A stretch of DNA of 33,416 bases, from the NCBI GenBank assembly GCA_022648545.1, contig JALCMP010000022.1, positions 1 to 33,416 on the forward strand, given 5' to 3'. Source of the DNA: Bacteroidales bacterium. Lineage in GTDB: Bacteria; Bacteroidota; Bacteroidia; Bacteroidales; UBA932. The notes under the pieces are model-generated. The model saw only the letters and a list, made by a program, of their open reading frames with translations, searched no databases and was not told the origin of the DNA. Every line of letters begins with the position of its first letter. Position 1 is the stretch's first letter. Positions 1-7,767 of the stretch are shown here, piece after piece. Position numbers and translations under genes: made by a program.

Positions 1-2
1 AT

Positions 3-917
3 GAAACATGTAAAAAGCTCGTTACAGAATATTCTTCAAAGTCACTGAATACTCTTTTAAAAGAGATCTCGATTTATATTAGTGGGCAGTGTAATACAAA
101 TTGTAAATATTGTGCTTATTATTTTAAACAATTTTCATGTTGTACAAAAGAAGTTCATGGCACTATGTCAGTACAAAATCTGAGTAATGTACTTTCAAAA
201 TTATCAAGTATTAAAATCAAGAAAATAAATTTATTAGGGATACAGGCCCTTTCAAAAGAATATTACAAGGACTTTTCTAAAATACTTGAAAATTTTAAAG
301 GTTTACCTTTAAATATAATACTCAATTACAATTCATTATGCCCGAATAATAAATTTTTATTAAAGGAATCACATTTAAGGATCACTTTAATAATAGATAA
401 CTCTTCAATAAACGGAGACTTGGAGAAAGATTCCTATTTGTTGACAGGGAATACTAGATTTCTATTCCCTGTATCCAATAAAAATGATTATGATAATATA
501 ATGAATTTTGTGAATAGACATAATATAATCGATTATAAAATCATACCGGCATTGAATAGTCATAATAAAAAAATCATCACAAAATTAATTTATATAAGAA
601 AAAAGGAAATAACAAATTCCATAGACAAGAAAACCATAGAATTGAACAAACTTCTTAATTGTAATTTCTGGGGTAAATTTATAATTCTTCCGAACGGAGA
701 AGTTCTGCCTAATTTTTATTCTAAAATCCGTGGAAATATTTTCAAAGATTCCTTTATAGATTTAATTGACAAGGAGATATCTTTAAATGATTCATTCTGG
801 CTGAAAACAAGAGACAATAAAATATGCAATAAATGTATTTTTCAACATCTATGCCCTCCTCCATCCAATTATGAATTATTTCTAAATAATCCCACTATTT
901 GTTTTAAATATATATAA
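3..917 (+). CDS. Radical SAM/SPASM-like protein, 5' end missing
   Basis: The reading frame is open from the left edge to the TAA at 915-917, so the gene starts outside the window. The first ATG in frame, at 165, is not the true start, because a radical SAM signature (CNTNCKYC, CX3CX2C) is encoded in the same frame just before it, with cysteine codons at 90, 102 and 111. A second CC pair follows at 138-143. The C-terminal third looks like a SPASM or twitch domain: a Cys followed by an ILPNGEVLPNFYSK stretch, then CNKCIFQHLC, PPPSNYE and a last Cys six residues from the end. From memory, this tail resembles the radical SAM/SPASM proteins of the 'GG-Bacteroidales' peptide systems (TIGR04150-like). 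Members of that family are often called pseudo-rSAM because the cluster motif is lost, whereas it is intact here. The likely role is modification or recognition of a ribosomal peptide in the cytoplasm; the substrate is unseen. Base composition is very AT-rich compared with the housekeeping genes. Confidence 0.8.
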   Translation, partial: ETCKKLVTEYSSKSLNTLLKEISIYISGQCNTNCKYCAYYFKQFSCCTKEVHGTMSVQNLSNVLSKLSSIKIKKINLLGIQALSKEYYKDFSKILENFKGLPLNIILNYNSLCPNNKFLLKESHLRITLIIDNSSINGDLEKDSYLLTGNTRFLFPVSNKNDYDNIMNFVNRHNIIDYKIIPALNSHNKKIITKLIYIRKKEITNSIDKKTIELNKLLNCNFWGKFIILPNGEVLPNFYSKIRGNIFKDSFIDLIDKEISLNDSFWLKTRDNKICNKCIFQHLCPPPSNYELFLNNPTICFKYI

Positions 918-1359
918 TTTATACACTATGTCTTTCCCTCATAATATGCAATAGGAGTACATGAATTGCTGTTACATATACCAAAACAATCGCATATCTT
1001 ACGGTAAAAGTTATCCGATATGTAAGCAATATTATGTTAATGTTGTATAAACGACTAAGATATGATAAAATATATAGAAAATAAATCTTGGAGTTATGTT
1101 GTAAACCTGAAATCTGTTTTGAACTATTGAACAAAATGCTACAACCTTTTTTGTAAGGGAGAATAATCAGAAGATAAACATATGGTAATTAATATCCTAA
1201 GCAACCTTATCCCGTGCTATAAAGTAGAAATATTTTTTCTAAACAACTGATCACCTCCGGCAAAAAAAAGCCTGTCCCCTTTAGCAAAGGAAATGAACCA
1301 CTGGAATAATAAACAAATCTTTATCTAAAAAGATATATGAATCTTAAACATAAAATATC
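918..1359. other. AT-rich spacer, no firm gene
   Basis: About 440 bases separate the radical SAM gene from the lipoprotein gene. On the + strand there is one short frame, 961-1050, described separately. The 71-codon frame on the - strand (919-1134) has no recognisable protein character. A short CCTTT-AGC-AAAGG dyad near 1280 and a GGC-A8-GCC element near 1268 are too weak to call a terminator. The spacer probably holds the end of the upstream transcript and the promoter of the lipoprotein gene, but no clear TAnnTTTG box was found. Confidence 0.5.
961..1050 (+). CDS. Possible 29-residue Cys-containing peptide (very tentative)
   Basis: This ATG-initiated frame encodes 29 residues with cysteines at positions 3, 4 and 21 and many tyrosines. 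It starts MNCCYIYQNN and ends with TAA. An AGGAG sits only three bases before the ATG, which is close for a ribosome site, and Bacteroidota rarely depend on such sites. It follows a radical SAM peptide-maturation-type gene on the same strand, which is the only reason to list it. It lacks a GG leader motif, and a frame of this length is expected by chance in AT-rich DNA. Confidence 0.12.
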   Translation: MNCCYIYQNNRISYGKSYPICKQYYVNVV

Positions 1360-2280
1360 ATGAAAAAACTTAACTATTATTTGTTAACCGTTATTTGTAT
1401 TATTGCTACGGCATGCGGCAAACGTCCTATTGAAAAACCAGGACATAATAGGACAGCAATAGTTGTTTTCCATAATACAAAACAAACTTCACCGGCAGAA
1501 ATTATAAATAAGCATAAAAAACTTCCTCAATCTTATTATTCCTCATATATTAATACTCCTGTTATATGCGGATTTTATACTCAACTAAAAGATTCACTTA
1601 AATGTCATTCGAAATATGATTATATAGAATTGATGTTGAGTTATAAAGATGATTACTTATACATTCTTATGAAAAGCGGTGACACAGTAGACGTATACTA
1701 TGATAAGGACGGAGGATATCCTCATTTAAAAAGCAAAACATCAGATCTCCTTTCGAGATATTATAACTTTTCGAAAAAAGTAAAATATATAAAAACCCAG
1801 AATATAAGCGAATATAAAAAAGACCTTCGTAGACTTTATACCGCCTCGCCCATATCAAATAGGGAAGATCAGTATTATAAATACATACTTAATTTAAAAC
1901 AGACTAATTATCTTATAAACAATACAGAAAATAATCGTGGTCCATTATACAATCATCGTGTTTATAATTTTTTAAATGATGCAAAAGTACAATATGTCTC
2001 ATATCTCCTTTTTTTGACACACACGTTTCCTGAATATTATCTTGTAAAAAAATATGATATTCCAAACATAACAGACCATTTCGGTTCTCATAAAAACTAC
2101 AAGGCCATATTTGATAGAATCATAGAAGACAAGCATATACCCAAAATATCAAAGGGAATAATATGTTACTATTACTGCATCCTCGCTATAAAACATTTCA
2201 ATAATACTGATGTAACAAAAAAATATATAGAAAAATACAGAAAAATTTCGGGAGATAATTATCATGCATCTTCTCTTTAA
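1360..2280 (+). CDS. Hypothetical lipoprotein
   Basis: The protein has 306 residues. The N-terminus MKKLNYYLLTVICIIATACG is a typical lipoprotein signal peptide with the lipid-accepting Cys at residue 19, so export and membrane anchoring are expected. The rest has no motif that I can name with confidence. A stretch around residues 105-125 (LMKSGDTVDVYYDKDGGYP) recalls the N-terminal domain of Bacteroidales TlpA-like thioredoxin lipoproteins, but no CXXC thioredoxin domain follows. It may be a stand-alone or shortened version of that N-terminal domain. The second half is rich in Lys, Tyr and Asn and is predicted helical by eye. Its last 17 bases overlap the start of the outer-membrane barrel gene, which suggests translational coupling in one operon. 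Confidence 0.8.
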   Translation: MKKLNYYLLTVICIIATACGKRPIEKPGHNRTAIVVFHNTKQTSPAEIINKHKKLPQSYYSSYINTPVICGFYTQLKDSLKCHSKYDYIELMLSYKDDYLYILMKSGDTVDVYYDKDGGYPHLKSKTSDLLSRYYNFSKKVKYIKTQNISEYKKDLRRLYTASPISNREDQYYKYILNLKQTNYLINNTENNRGPLYNHRVYNFLNDAKVQYVSYLLFLTHTFPEYYLVKKYDIPNITDHFGSHKNYKAIFDRIIEDKHIPKISKGIICYYYCILAIKHFNNTDVTKKYIEKYRKISGDNYHASSL

Positions 2281-4945
2281 AATACATATAAGAGACATCC
2301 CCCAAATTGTAATTTTTCTTTTGGCTTTATTTTTCAGAACCTTATGTTTTGCACAGTCCCCGGAGAAAAATAGCCGAGCAACAGGAAACACTGTTATAAA
2401 AGTTACTGTATTTACCTCCTCTCCTGTCACTGTAACTATTAGCTCCAAAGACGAAAGAGAGATACTTTGTTACAAATCAATAGATTCTTCGGGACAGTAT
2501 GTTTTTGAGATAAATCGCCCGAAACTCGATTCTCTTGAATTGACCATGCGCGGCTTCAACATAAAGGGACAAAAAAAGATAATAAGAAATACAAGTCAGA
2601 GCATAAATCTCCGCTCTTCGGAACAAAAGCTTTACCTAAGGCAGGTTGTAGTCAAAGCCAAAAAGATTACCGTAAAAAAGGATACTATAAATTATGCAGT
2701 ATCAACATTCAAGAACAAGACGGATTATACCGTAAAGGATGTTATGAAGAAAATGCCCGGGATAAAGATCTACAGCAACGGCCAGATTTATTATAACGGT
2801 GAGCTTGTTAAGAATTTTTACATAGAAAACCTCGACATGCTGCACGGAAACTCCGATATTGCAATAAACAATATTAAGGCGGACGACGTTGCCGACGTTC
2901 AGGTTATGGAACATCACGAACCAATAAAGATGTTTCGAAAAAGGAAGGACAGAATAAACGGCCCCGCAATCAATTTAAAGCTTAGAAATTCCGCAAAAGG
3001 AGCATGGGGGGCAAATATGCTTGCAGAAGCAGGCGGAACCCCTACAGCCTGGAACGGTGCGGTAACCGCAATGTATTTTTCCAAAAAGATGCAGGATATT
3101 TCTTTTGTTAAAACAAACAACACGGGAACGGATCTTGCCACGGAATTGGGAATGGGAAGCGCCGTTTCTTCCGGTGGAACTGCCGGGTTAAGGATGCAGT
3201 CACCGCCCGACATAGAAAAGAAATACTATCTGATGAACAACACAAATTCGGCAACCGCGAACCATTTGTTCAAACTCAATAAAAGCAAACAGATAACATT
3301 CAATTTAAGCTACCTGAACGATTACCAAAAACGCACCACTTCCGATTATTCAAGATACTTCGTTTCACAGGACAGTATATTGGAAATAGATGAATCACAA
3401 AAAGTTTATCTAAATACCAATAATCTCGCTGCAAACATAGAATACCTCGATAATTCCCGCAAACATTACATTAAGAATTCAACTAAATGCCTTTTTAAAT
3501 TTTCGGGAGGGCACGGCATTATTACACAAAATGATAATACTATAGATCAGCATCTGGACAATAATTCTTATGAAATATATAATTCCCTATATGCTAGTAA
3601 AAACCATAGTAAAGGTAAAGGCTATTCGTCATTTTCGTCAAACACATCATTATATTCCAAACCTGTAGACCTTACCATAGAACCCGGCCTTTATTATAAA
3701 TTATTCGGATTCGAAGAATCTTGCAAACAATTCAAACAAAATGTAAGAATATCCGGATTTAAATCAGATAATTCATTCAGCCTTCTAACCTTGGGGGTAA
3801 ATCACCTGAAAATTAATCTAAACGGAAAAATAAACCTTAATTATCAAAGGTTCACATCAGACCTAACATTCGACAAAATAAGAAGCAACAGCATACAGTC
3901 GAGAAATAAAATAGATTATTGGAAGAACGAATTTATTATACAACCATATCTTATATATTTCAGACAGGATTTTCTTATGATGCTATATCTAAGCAGCGGA
4001 TACGAAGATATTTATCGCAGAGATGGAATAAAAAAAGGGAACCGTCGGGTTTCATTATTTAATTTTCAGCCATACGCCTATACGGAATTAACAACCGGAG
4101 ATAAAATTAAGATATCTGCATTATATCAGCACGGAACAAAATATGATGATGTGGAAACTGCAACTTCCGGCGTTTTTTTCAGCAATTACAGAAGCCTATA
4201 TAATTACGGCGATTACTCAACGGGGAAAAAGAGATATGACAAGTCAAATCTTACCGTACAATACAAGGACGTATTCAGAATGCTGTTTTGGTCGGCAAAA
4301 TTAAACTATCTGCATTACAACAATAATTTTACAGGATCGTCGGATTATTACGGAACTCTTACGATATATGACAGGAAGTATGAGGATAATACCTCTTCAA
4401 ACATAAACTCCGATATTTATATAAGCAAAGGGTTCCAATTCAGGAACTCTTCAATAAGTGCGGAATATCAATTCGGACAGCAAAAAAATAGATATTACGT
4501 ATCCGGAAATCGTTATTGCAGAAAGTATGACTATGCATTTCTGGAAATATGCGGATCAATTTCCCCCGTTCCATGGATGGACCTTAATATTAAAAGCAAC
4601 ACAACATCTTATTCTAATTACGTAAACGGAAAGCGTTCAGGGAAAAAGATAACTACCGTAAGAAATGAATTTAAAGCAGGAATAGCCTTTTCTGATAAAA
4701 CCGATCTAAATCTGGATCTGAACCATTTTTACAACAAAAAGTATGATGATAACAAAAACAAGTTCCTGCTCAGCTGCAAGATGGATTACAAAATCAAGAA
4801 TAAAATATTCTATTTTACAATACTCAATATACTGAATACGAAGAAATACGAGGAAGTTCTCTATTCAGGTCTGAATTACTACAGACATACATACGACATC
4901 AGATCGAGAACTTTTTTATTAGGTATAAGATTTACTTTGTTTTAA
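2264..4945 (+). CDS. TonB-receptor-like outer-membrane beta-barrel protein
   Basis: The protein has 893 residues. A signal peptide ends near FRTLCFAQS (about residue 31). A small beta-sandwich of the carboxypeptidase-regulatory type follows at about residues 42-110. Next comes a plug-like region at about 130-230, with a DTINYAVSTFKNKTDYTVKD block and IYYNGELVKNFYIENLDMLHG, as in SusC/TonB-linked receptors. The remainder is a long barrel of alternating aromatic and polar strands ending in LGIRFTLF, a typical terminal beta strand with a final Phe. No TonB box was identified. The start chosen overlaps the lipoprotein gene by 17 bases and gives a plausible signal peptide. Proteins of this type commonly sit directly before GLPGLI genes in Bacteroidota, as here. 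The ligand is unknown; uptake or export of a peptide or metal complex is possible. Confidence 0.88.
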   Translation: MHLLFKIHIRDIPQIVIFLLALFFRTLCFAQSPEKNSRATGNTVIKVTVFTSSPVTVTISSKDEREILCYKSIDSSGQYVFEINRPKLDSLELTMRGFNIKGQKKIIRNTSQSINLRSSEQKLYLRQVVVKAKKITVKKDTINYAVSTFKNKTDYTVKDVMKKMPGIKIYSNGQIYYNGELVKNFYIENLDMLHGNSDIAINNIKADDVADVQVMEHHEPIKMFRKRKDRINGPAINLKLRNSAKGAWGANMLAEAGGTPTAWNGAVTAMYFSKKMQDISFVKTNNTGTDLATELGMGSAVSSGGTAGLRMQSPPDIEKKYYLMNNTNSATANHLFKLNKSKQITFNLSYLNDYQKRTTSDYSRYFVSQDSILEIDESQKVYLNTNNLAANIEYLDNSRKHYIKNSTKCLFKFSGGHGIITQNDNTIDQHLDNNSYEIYNSLYASKNHSKGKGYSSFSSNTSLYSKPVDLTIEPGLYYKLFGFEESCKQFKQNVRISGFKSDNSFSLLTLGVNHLKINLNGKINLNYQRFTSDLTFDKIRSNSIQSRNKIDYWKNEFIIQPYLIYFRQDFLMMLYLSSGYEDIYRRDGIKKGNRRVSLFNFQPYAYTELTTGDKIKISALYQHGTKYDDVETATSGVFFSNYRSLYNYGDYSTGKKRYDKSNLTVQYKDVFRMLFWSAKLNYLHYNNNFTGSSDYYGTLTIYDRKYEDNTSSNINSDIYISKGFQFRNSSISAEYQFGQQKNRYYVSGNRYCRKYDYAFLEICGSISPVPWMDLNIKSNTTSYSNYVNGKRSGKKITTVRNEFKAGIAFSDKTDLNLDLNHFYNKKYDDNKNKFLLSCKMDYKIKNKIFYFTILNILNTKKYEEVLYSGLNYYRHTYDIRSRTFLLGIRFTLF

Positions 4946-4970
4946 CGAATATTATAAATAATGAAAAAAA

Positions 4971-5852
4971 ATGATGAAAAAACTATTATTATTAATTACG
5001 TTAACATTCTGTTTGCCTCACTTTAAATGCCGGGCTCAAATAATAAGGTCATACCTGTTCGACAGCCCGGATTTTATAATTCTGCATAAGAACATATCAA
5101 AATTCAGCACTCTCGATACATCTTTTCTTAATATAACATATCAACTGTCTTTTGTCGAAGATACTACGCTCACAGACAAGGACAAATTCCTCAATGACAT
5201 TATGTTGCTACAGATAGGCAGAAATTATTCTAAATTTTTCAGCCTTAAGCGATATCACAATGATTCCATTTGCACGAAATTGCTGGAAAGAACTTTTCAA
5301 ATACCGCTTGCCGGATCCGCCGTTCAGGGATATGAAATATACCATAACATTAAAAACAATAAGCTAACGGTTACAAACAGAATTCCTTTTTCTTCAAAGG
5401 TTTATGAATATGAAGAAGATGGAGGAACGGTAAAATGGATACTACAAAAAGGGAAGGATACTATACTGGGATACATCTGCAATAAGGCAACAGCATATTT
5501 CCATGGAAGACATTATACAGCCTGTTATACCATGGATATTCCTTCGCATCTAGGTCCATGGAAATTCAGCGGGCTACCGGGTCTCATTTTAAAAATCAAC
5601 GACGATAAAAACGAATATGTTTTCGAATGTAGCGGCATATCACAACAACCGGAACCTATAGTTAGATATGATTGGAAATATGAAAAGATTTCAAAGAAAA
5701 GATGGATGGAATTTGAAAAGCATATTTATGAAAATGCAGGAAGATATATAGAATCAACGGGGGAACGCGTTTCCATATACAATAACGGGAAACACGAAAA
5801 AATCCCCCTTACCTGGAAAAAGAACTATAATCCTATAGAAAAAGTTTATTAA
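4971..5852 (+). CDS. GLPGLI family protein
   Basis: This 293-residue secreted protein has a signal peptide ending near HFKCRAQ (residues 17-23). The family-defining motif is intact within GPWKFSGLPGLILKI, with GLPGLI itself at residues 201-206. Other family hallmarks are the LGYICNKATAYFHGRHYTACYT block just before it and a hydrophobic C-terminal part. The family (TIGR01200) is restricted to Bacteroidota and has no settled biochemical function; members are often linked to TonB-dependent barrels. The gene follows the barrel gene by 25 bases and probably shares its transcript. Two adjacent ATG codons (4971 and 4974) could each be the start. Its end lies 12 bases from the convergent methyltransferase gene. 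Confidence 0.93.
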   Translation: MMKKLLLLITLTFCLPHFKCRAQIIRSYLFDSPDFIILHKNISKFSTLDTSFLNITYQLSFVEDTTLTDKDKFLNDIMLLQIGRNYSKFFSLKRYHNDSICTKLLERTFQIPLAGSAVQGYEIYHNIKNNKLTVTNRIPFSSKVYEYEEDGGTVKWILQKGKDTILGYICNKATAYFHGRHYTACYTMDIPSHLGPWKFSGLPGLILKINDDKNEYVFECSGISQQPEPIVRYDWKYEKISKKRWMEFEKHIYENAGRYIESTGERVSIYNNGKHEKIPLTWKKNYNPIEKVY

Positions 5853-5864
5853 CAACTCTATAAA

Positions 5865-7154
5865 TTATTCCACATATAGAACCAGTCCCTTGAGGTATTC
5901 GCCTTCGGGGTGGTATATGTTAACCGGATGGTCGGCCGGCTGTCCCAGTCTGTAAAGTATACGTACCTTGCGGCGCGATTGTGCAGCAGCCGAAAATACG
6001 GCAAGAGAAAATGCCTGCCTGTCCACTACCTGTGAGCAACTGAAAGTAAATATTATTCCGCCCGGAGCTACCTTTTCTATTGCAGCGGCATTAAGGCGTC
6101 TGTACGCCCTGAGGGCATTATTCAAAGCACTTCTGTGCTTGGCAAATGCAGGAGGATCTACGATCATAAGATCGTAGGTTCCCTTTTCGCTTCCGGCGAG
6201 GAAATCCATGGCGTCGCAGCAATGCGATTTATGACGTACGGAATCAAAGCCGTTCAGGACAACGTTCCTGTCCAGCATCTCCACCGCCCCGTCAGAACTA
6301 TCCACGGAATCCACCGAAAGAGCTCCGCCGTTAAGAGCATAAATGGAAAAGCCACCGGTATAGCAAAAGAGATTGAGAACCTTTTTACCGTCGGCATATC
6401 TTTTTACAAGAGCCCTGTTGTCTCGCTGATCGAGAAAAAAGCCGGTCTTCTGTCCCTTTTCCCAATCCACAAGGAACTTGTTCCCGTTTTCATATATCGT
6501 TTCACCATTAAAAAGGGCTGCAGCTTCCGGTTGTGTATCAGATTCAGGCTCGGAATTTTTCCGGAACAGATAGCCGTCCGTAAATTCATCGTCACATTCT
6601 GAAGCTGCACGTTCCTTAAGTGCCGATATTGCCGGACTCTTATCATACACAGCATCCAGATCATTGCCATACACCTCAAGAAGAGCATCGGTTATAGTCT
6701 TGCGGGCCATCCGCATCCCTACCGTGTGTGTCTGTATTACAGCAGTGCGGTTGTATATATCTATTATCAACCCCGACAGACCGTCACCCTCGCCGTGGAC
6801 AAGACGGTATGCGGTTGTCGGCAACCCGCATGAAGAAGGCTGCACGGAGGATGCGGAAAAATCCGGGATTTCGTTGGAAAAGCCCAGGGCCCGGCGCAAT
6901 TCAAGAGCCGCTCCCAGTTTCTTTATCCAGAAACCGGAATCTACAGGTTCGTCTTCGAAAGTAAGGATCCTTACCATAATCGAACCGGTCTGATAGTAAC
7001 CACGTCCGAGGAAATCCCCGCCGGCTGAATATACGTCAACAATTTCCCCCTCTGAAGGTTGGGCCGACATTGATTTTACGGCACCGGAGAATACCCACGG
7101 ATGAAAACGCCTGAGAGCTTCATCCCTGCCCTTCTTCAAATATATTTTTGTCAT
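5865..7154 (-). CDS. rlmI: RlmI-like class I rRNA methyltransferase
   Basis: The protein has 429 residues. The N-terminal 75 or so form a PUA-like RNA-binding domain (LKKGRDEALRRFHPWVFSGA). A linker with an acidic stretch follows at about 187-212. The C-terminal half is a Rossmann methyltransferase: GQKTGFFLDQRDNR (234-247), NLFCYTGGFS (261-270, S-adenosylmethionine loop) and DPPAFAKH (333-340, catalytic loop). This order is that of the RlmI/RlmK family, which makes 5-methylcytosine in 23S rRNA at position 1962 in Escherichia coli. The exact target here is inferred from family membership. The gene is last in a - strand operon, 10 bases after the 3'-5' exonuclease gene, with purM at the head. 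Confidence 0.9.
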   Translation of the reverse strand: MTKIYLKKGRDEALRRFHPWVFSGAVKSMSAQPSEGEIVDVYSAGGDFLGRGYYQTGSIMVRILTFEDEPVDSGFWIKKLGAALELRRALGFSNEIPDFSASSVQPSSCGLPTTAYRLVHGEGDGLSGLIIDIYNRTAVIQTHTVGMRMARKTITDALLEVYGNDLDAVYDKSPAISALKERAASECDDEFTDGYLFRKNSEPESDTQPEAAALFNGETIYENGNKFLVDWEKGQKTGFFLDQRDNRALVKRYADGKKVLNLFCYTGGFSIYALNGGALSVDSVDSSDGAVEMLDRNVVLNGFDSVRHKSHCCDAMDFLAGSEKGTYDLMIVDPPAFAKHRSALNNALRAYRRLNAAAIEKVAPGGIIFTFSCSQVVDRQAFSLAVFSAAAQSRRKVRILYRLGQPADHPVNIYHPEGEYLKGLVLYVE

Positions 7155-7164
7155 CTCAAATTAC

Positions 7165-7767
7165 TTACGAAAAAATTCTAAACCACTTGTGACGTTTGAG
7201 CCGGTTGTACATCTCGCAACATATCCATGCATCGGTTGCAGCATATTTCATCTGGGCCGGCGACAGCTTGAAATTTTCCCAGTTGGAAAGCTGCTGTGAT
7301 TTAGAAACCCTTTTCTTTAGAATTATGGCAGACATCTTCCTTACGCTTTTTTCCTCTATTCCAAAATCCTCGGTCATTTTCTGCAGATCGACGAATCCGC
7401 CCGGTTCAAATTTATTATATTCCTGCAAACCACGAATATCATCGCGAACGGCAGCACCTATTTTCAATACACCTTTATTAGAAAGAAGATCAGCAAGTTT
7501 TTGCGGCACACCCAATTGATGAAGTCTGAAAAGAAAAGCCCTGCTTTGACCCGACAACTGCAGAAGGGCCATTTTGTGACGCGGTGCATGGGGAAGGAAA
7601 CAAGGTTTGGTTTCGGTGTCGAATCCTATTATATCTTGAGATGAAAGATACGATATGGCATCTTCGAATATTTTGTCCCTGTTATCTATTACGGTTATTT
7701 CGCCCGGAAAAACCGCCTGTTCCATATGTTCTATTTCTTCGCTTGTAATATGCTTGGCAAAACTCAT
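7165..7767 (-). CDS. 3'-5' exonuclease, DEDDy type (RNase D-like)
   Basis: This 200-residue single-domain protein belongs to the DnaQ-like exonuclease superfamily. The metal-binding acidic residues are visible: D50 and E52 in IIGFDTETKPCF, an Asp pair at 109-110 in GAAVRDDIRG, and the Y175/D179 pair in YAATDAW, which makes it the DEDDy subclass. There is no HRDC domain, so it is shorter than true RNase D. Proteins of this type remove nucleotides from the 3' ends of RNA or DNA; the natural substrate is unknown. The start codon directly follows the stop of the upstream lipoprotein gene with no gap, so translation is probably coupled. Confidence 0.9.
   Translation of the reverse strand: MSFAKHITSEEIEHMEQAVFPGEITVIDNRDKIFEDAISYLSSQDIIGFDTETKPCFLPHAPRHKMALLQLSGQSRAFLFRLHQLGVPQKLADLLSNKGVLKIGAAVRDDIRGLQEYNKFEPGGFVDLQKMTEDFGIEEKSVRKMSAIILKKRVSKSQQLSNWENFKLSPAQMKYAATDAWICCEMYNRLKRHKWFRIFS

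Noticed and set aside
919-1134. 71-codon frame on the - strand after the radical SAM gene
   Set aside because: Low-complexity Ile/Leu/Tyr-rich translation typical of AT-rich non-coding DNA, with no motif and no coherent neighbours on that strand.
1260-1300. Possible terminator built from GGC-A8-GCC and CCTTT/AAAGG dyads
   Set aside because: Stems of three and five pairs are too weak, and no T-run follows.
6404-6993. Several overlapping frames on both strands inside the methyltransferase gene
   Set aside because: They are other-frame readings of a gene with clear catalytic motifs.
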